Assembly: GCF_900188145.1 (NCBI RefSeq)
Contig: NZ_FZOJ01000007.1
Coordinates: forward strand, 124,001 to 188,000
Direction: 5' to 3'
DNA: 64,000 nt
Source of the DNA: Anaerovirgula multivorans
GTDB taxonomy: Bacteria; Bacillota; Clostridia; Peptostreptococcales; Natronincolaceae
This document shows positions 62,746 through 64,000 of this stretch, piece after piece. The first letter of the stretch is position 1; each line of letters begins with the position of its first letter. A program made the position numbers and the translations under genes. The notes below the pieces were generated by a model that saw nothing but the letters and a program-made list of their open reading frames with translations, had not been told where the DNA came from and did not search any database.

Positions 62746-63933
62746 CTATGAAAACTCTTTCGCCATTCTCTCTAAGGCTTCTTGCAAAAGTGGTCTTGGA
62801 CTTGGAATACACATACGTTGGAATTGTCCGCCATAAAAAGGATCATGAACTATTCCATCTTGTAGAATTACATTAGCTTTTTCATATATTCTGTGATGAA
62901 TCTCTTCAAAGCTCAAACCATACTCAGAAAAATCCAACCATAAAATATACGTCCCTTCCGGCTTTACAACTTTAACTTTAGGCATATTTTTACTTATAAA
63001 ATCAATTGCATAGTCTATATTTTCTTCAATATAATCATTCATTTGCTCTAACCAATCATCACATTCGTTATAAGCCGAAATAAGCGCTTCTATCGCAAAC
63101 GGTGTAAGTAATTTTTCACCTAATTCTTTCTTAAATACTCCTCTCAGGGTATTATTTGGAATAATAGCATATGCGCAAAGCAAACCTGCCGTGTTAAATG
63201 TCTTATTTATTGCTGATATCATAATTATATTGCTGTAGTCCTCCGTTACTGATAAAATCGGATAATGGGTTGTATTTTTTCTATGAATATCGCAATGCAC
63301 TTCGTCAGAAACCAATAGAACATCATTTTTCTTACAAATTGATACTATTTTTTGAAGTTCTTCCTTTGTCCACACCCTACCAACAGGATTTGCAGGTGAA
63401 CATAAAATATAGATACGGTTAGTTGGCTCTGCACATTTTTTTTCAAAGTCTTCCCAGTCCATTGTGTAGTGCCCATCGTGATTTATTAAGTGGCTATCAA
63501 CAACTTTCCGATATGTTTCCTGTTCAATACATTGTGTAAAGTGTCCGTATACAGGACGTGAAATAATAATTCCGTCACCAACATTACTAAAAGCTTTTAT
63601 TACTGTATTTACACCTTCGATTGATCCACTTGTAGAAGTAAGCCATTCTTTTTCTACATGACATTCAAACCTACGTTGATACCAATCTATAATAGACTTT
63701 TCATACCTTGGTTCTGTAAAATCTGCAGAATATCCATACATTTTATGATCTACTACTTTATGTAGACTTTTTATCATAGGCTCTGGGCATGGTAAATCCA
63801 TATCAGCTACTTGAAATGGTAGTTTTTGTTCTGGATTCTTGTAGTCTTTGCAAGTACCTCCAATATTTGACCATTTTACAGAATAAGTACCTGCGCGTTC
63901 AATAATATCATCTATAGGAATTTGCTTTTTCAA
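62746..63933 (-). CDS. MalY/PatB-family PLP C-S lyase or aminotransferase
   Basis: 395 residues, fold type I. SVKWSNIGGT and LPFQVADMDLPCPEPM open the protein as in MalY/PatB. YILCSPANPVGRVWTKEE, the Asp in VLLVSDEVHCDI, the PLP Lys at about 246 (ISAINKTFNTAGL) and a C-terminal Arg region (QRMCIPSPRPLLQEALERM) are all intact. The family cleaves cystathionine or other C-S bonds; some act as modulators of regulators. TTG 63933 is the start, with AGGAGAATT before it. A RidA stub follows its stop. Confidence 0.88.
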   Translation of the reverse strand: MKKQIPIDDIIERAGTYSVKWSNIGGTCKDYKNPEQKLPFQVADMDLPCPEPMIKSLHKVVDHKMYGYSADFTEPRYEKSIIDWYQRRFECHVEKEWLTSTSGSIEGVNTVIKAFSNVGDGIIISRPVYGHFTQCIEQETYRKVVDSHLINHDGHYTMDWEDFEKKCAEPTNRIYILCSPANPVGRVWTKEELQKIVSICKKNDVLLVSDEVHCDIHRKNTTHYPILSVTEDYSNIIMISAINKTFNTAGLLCAYAIIPNNTLRGVFKKELGEKLLTPFAIEALISAYNECDDWLEQMNDYIEENIDYAIDFISKNMPKVKVVKPEGTYILWLDFSEYGLSFEEIHHRIYEKANVILQDGIVHDPFYGGQFQRMCIPSPRPLLQEALERMAKEFS

Positions 63934-64000
63934 AATTCTCCTATGATACCAATTAAATCATAATAATTTCTAATAATCAACAGGCTTTTTTCTAAGTTCA

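Overview
The window is low-GC DNA from an anaerobic, spore-forming Firmicute of class Clostridia. The evidence is the CotE-type spore coat gene, the FtsEX/coiled-coil locus, the A+T-rich codon use, strong AGGAGG-type ribosome binding sites, and the many ICE, RAYT and group II intron remnants. The gene content recalls Alkaliphilus-like genomes, but that placement is inference. I see no rRNA, tRNA or CRISPR array.

Layout. (1) 1-24.8 kb is mostly ordinary chromosome. It holds cotE, an ABC-permease stub, a split ArsP-like permease, ftsE-ftsX with a PcsB/CwlO-like coiled-coil exoprotein, an extra type II topoisomerase pair, mgtE and a secreted M28 peptidase. It continues with a divergent LysR/YeiH pair, an L,D-transpeptidase lipoprotein, a higher-GC selO that looks acquired, and a YjiH carrier divergent from a Cache-type sensor kinase and its response regulator. 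(2) 24.9-34.4 kb is accessory DNA. It holds a broken GLUG/RHS surface-protein gene next to a truncated IS1634-type transposase, a lipoprotein, a MerR-controlled DrrAB-type exporter, and a chloramphenicol-acetyltransferase-like gene plus a nitroreductase between two direct copies of a VirB4 N-terminal stub from a conjugative element. (3) 34.5-47.8 kb carries divergent regulator/target pairs (MerR/MATE, MocR/threonine dehydratase), an XRE regulator with a superoxide-reductase-like tail translationally coupled to a second CAT-like gene, and Gfo/Idh and opine-dehydrogenase-type oxidoreductases. Copies of one RAYT (REP-associated tyrosine transposase) element punctuate this stretch. (4) 47.9-55.9 kb is a mobile-element pile-up: a complete group II intron inserted in the reverse-transcriptase gene of a second intron, a 5' part of an intron inside an alpha/beta-hydrolase remnant, an IS1182 relic cut by a second RAYT element, and a copper-ATPase stub joined to IS91-type DNA. 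(5) 56.4-64 kb is a sugar-utilisation cluster: an enolase-superfamily dehydratase, a beta-glucoside-type PTS IIBCA and a GH4 6-phospho-glycosidase, divergent from an RpiR regulator, then a MalY/PatB-type lyase.

Many intergenic gaps hold short C-terminal stubs of once-functional genes (IclR, peptide deformylase, subtilase, RidA, hydrolase and others), a sign of repeated deletion and rearrangement. The most intriguing unexplained signal is a conserved, structured core of about 75 nt present twice. One copy is in the long mgtE leader, the other in a palindromic block at the 3' end of the LysR gene. Its stems vary in length while the flanking motifs are conserved, as expected of a structured RNA or a palindromic mobile repeat.
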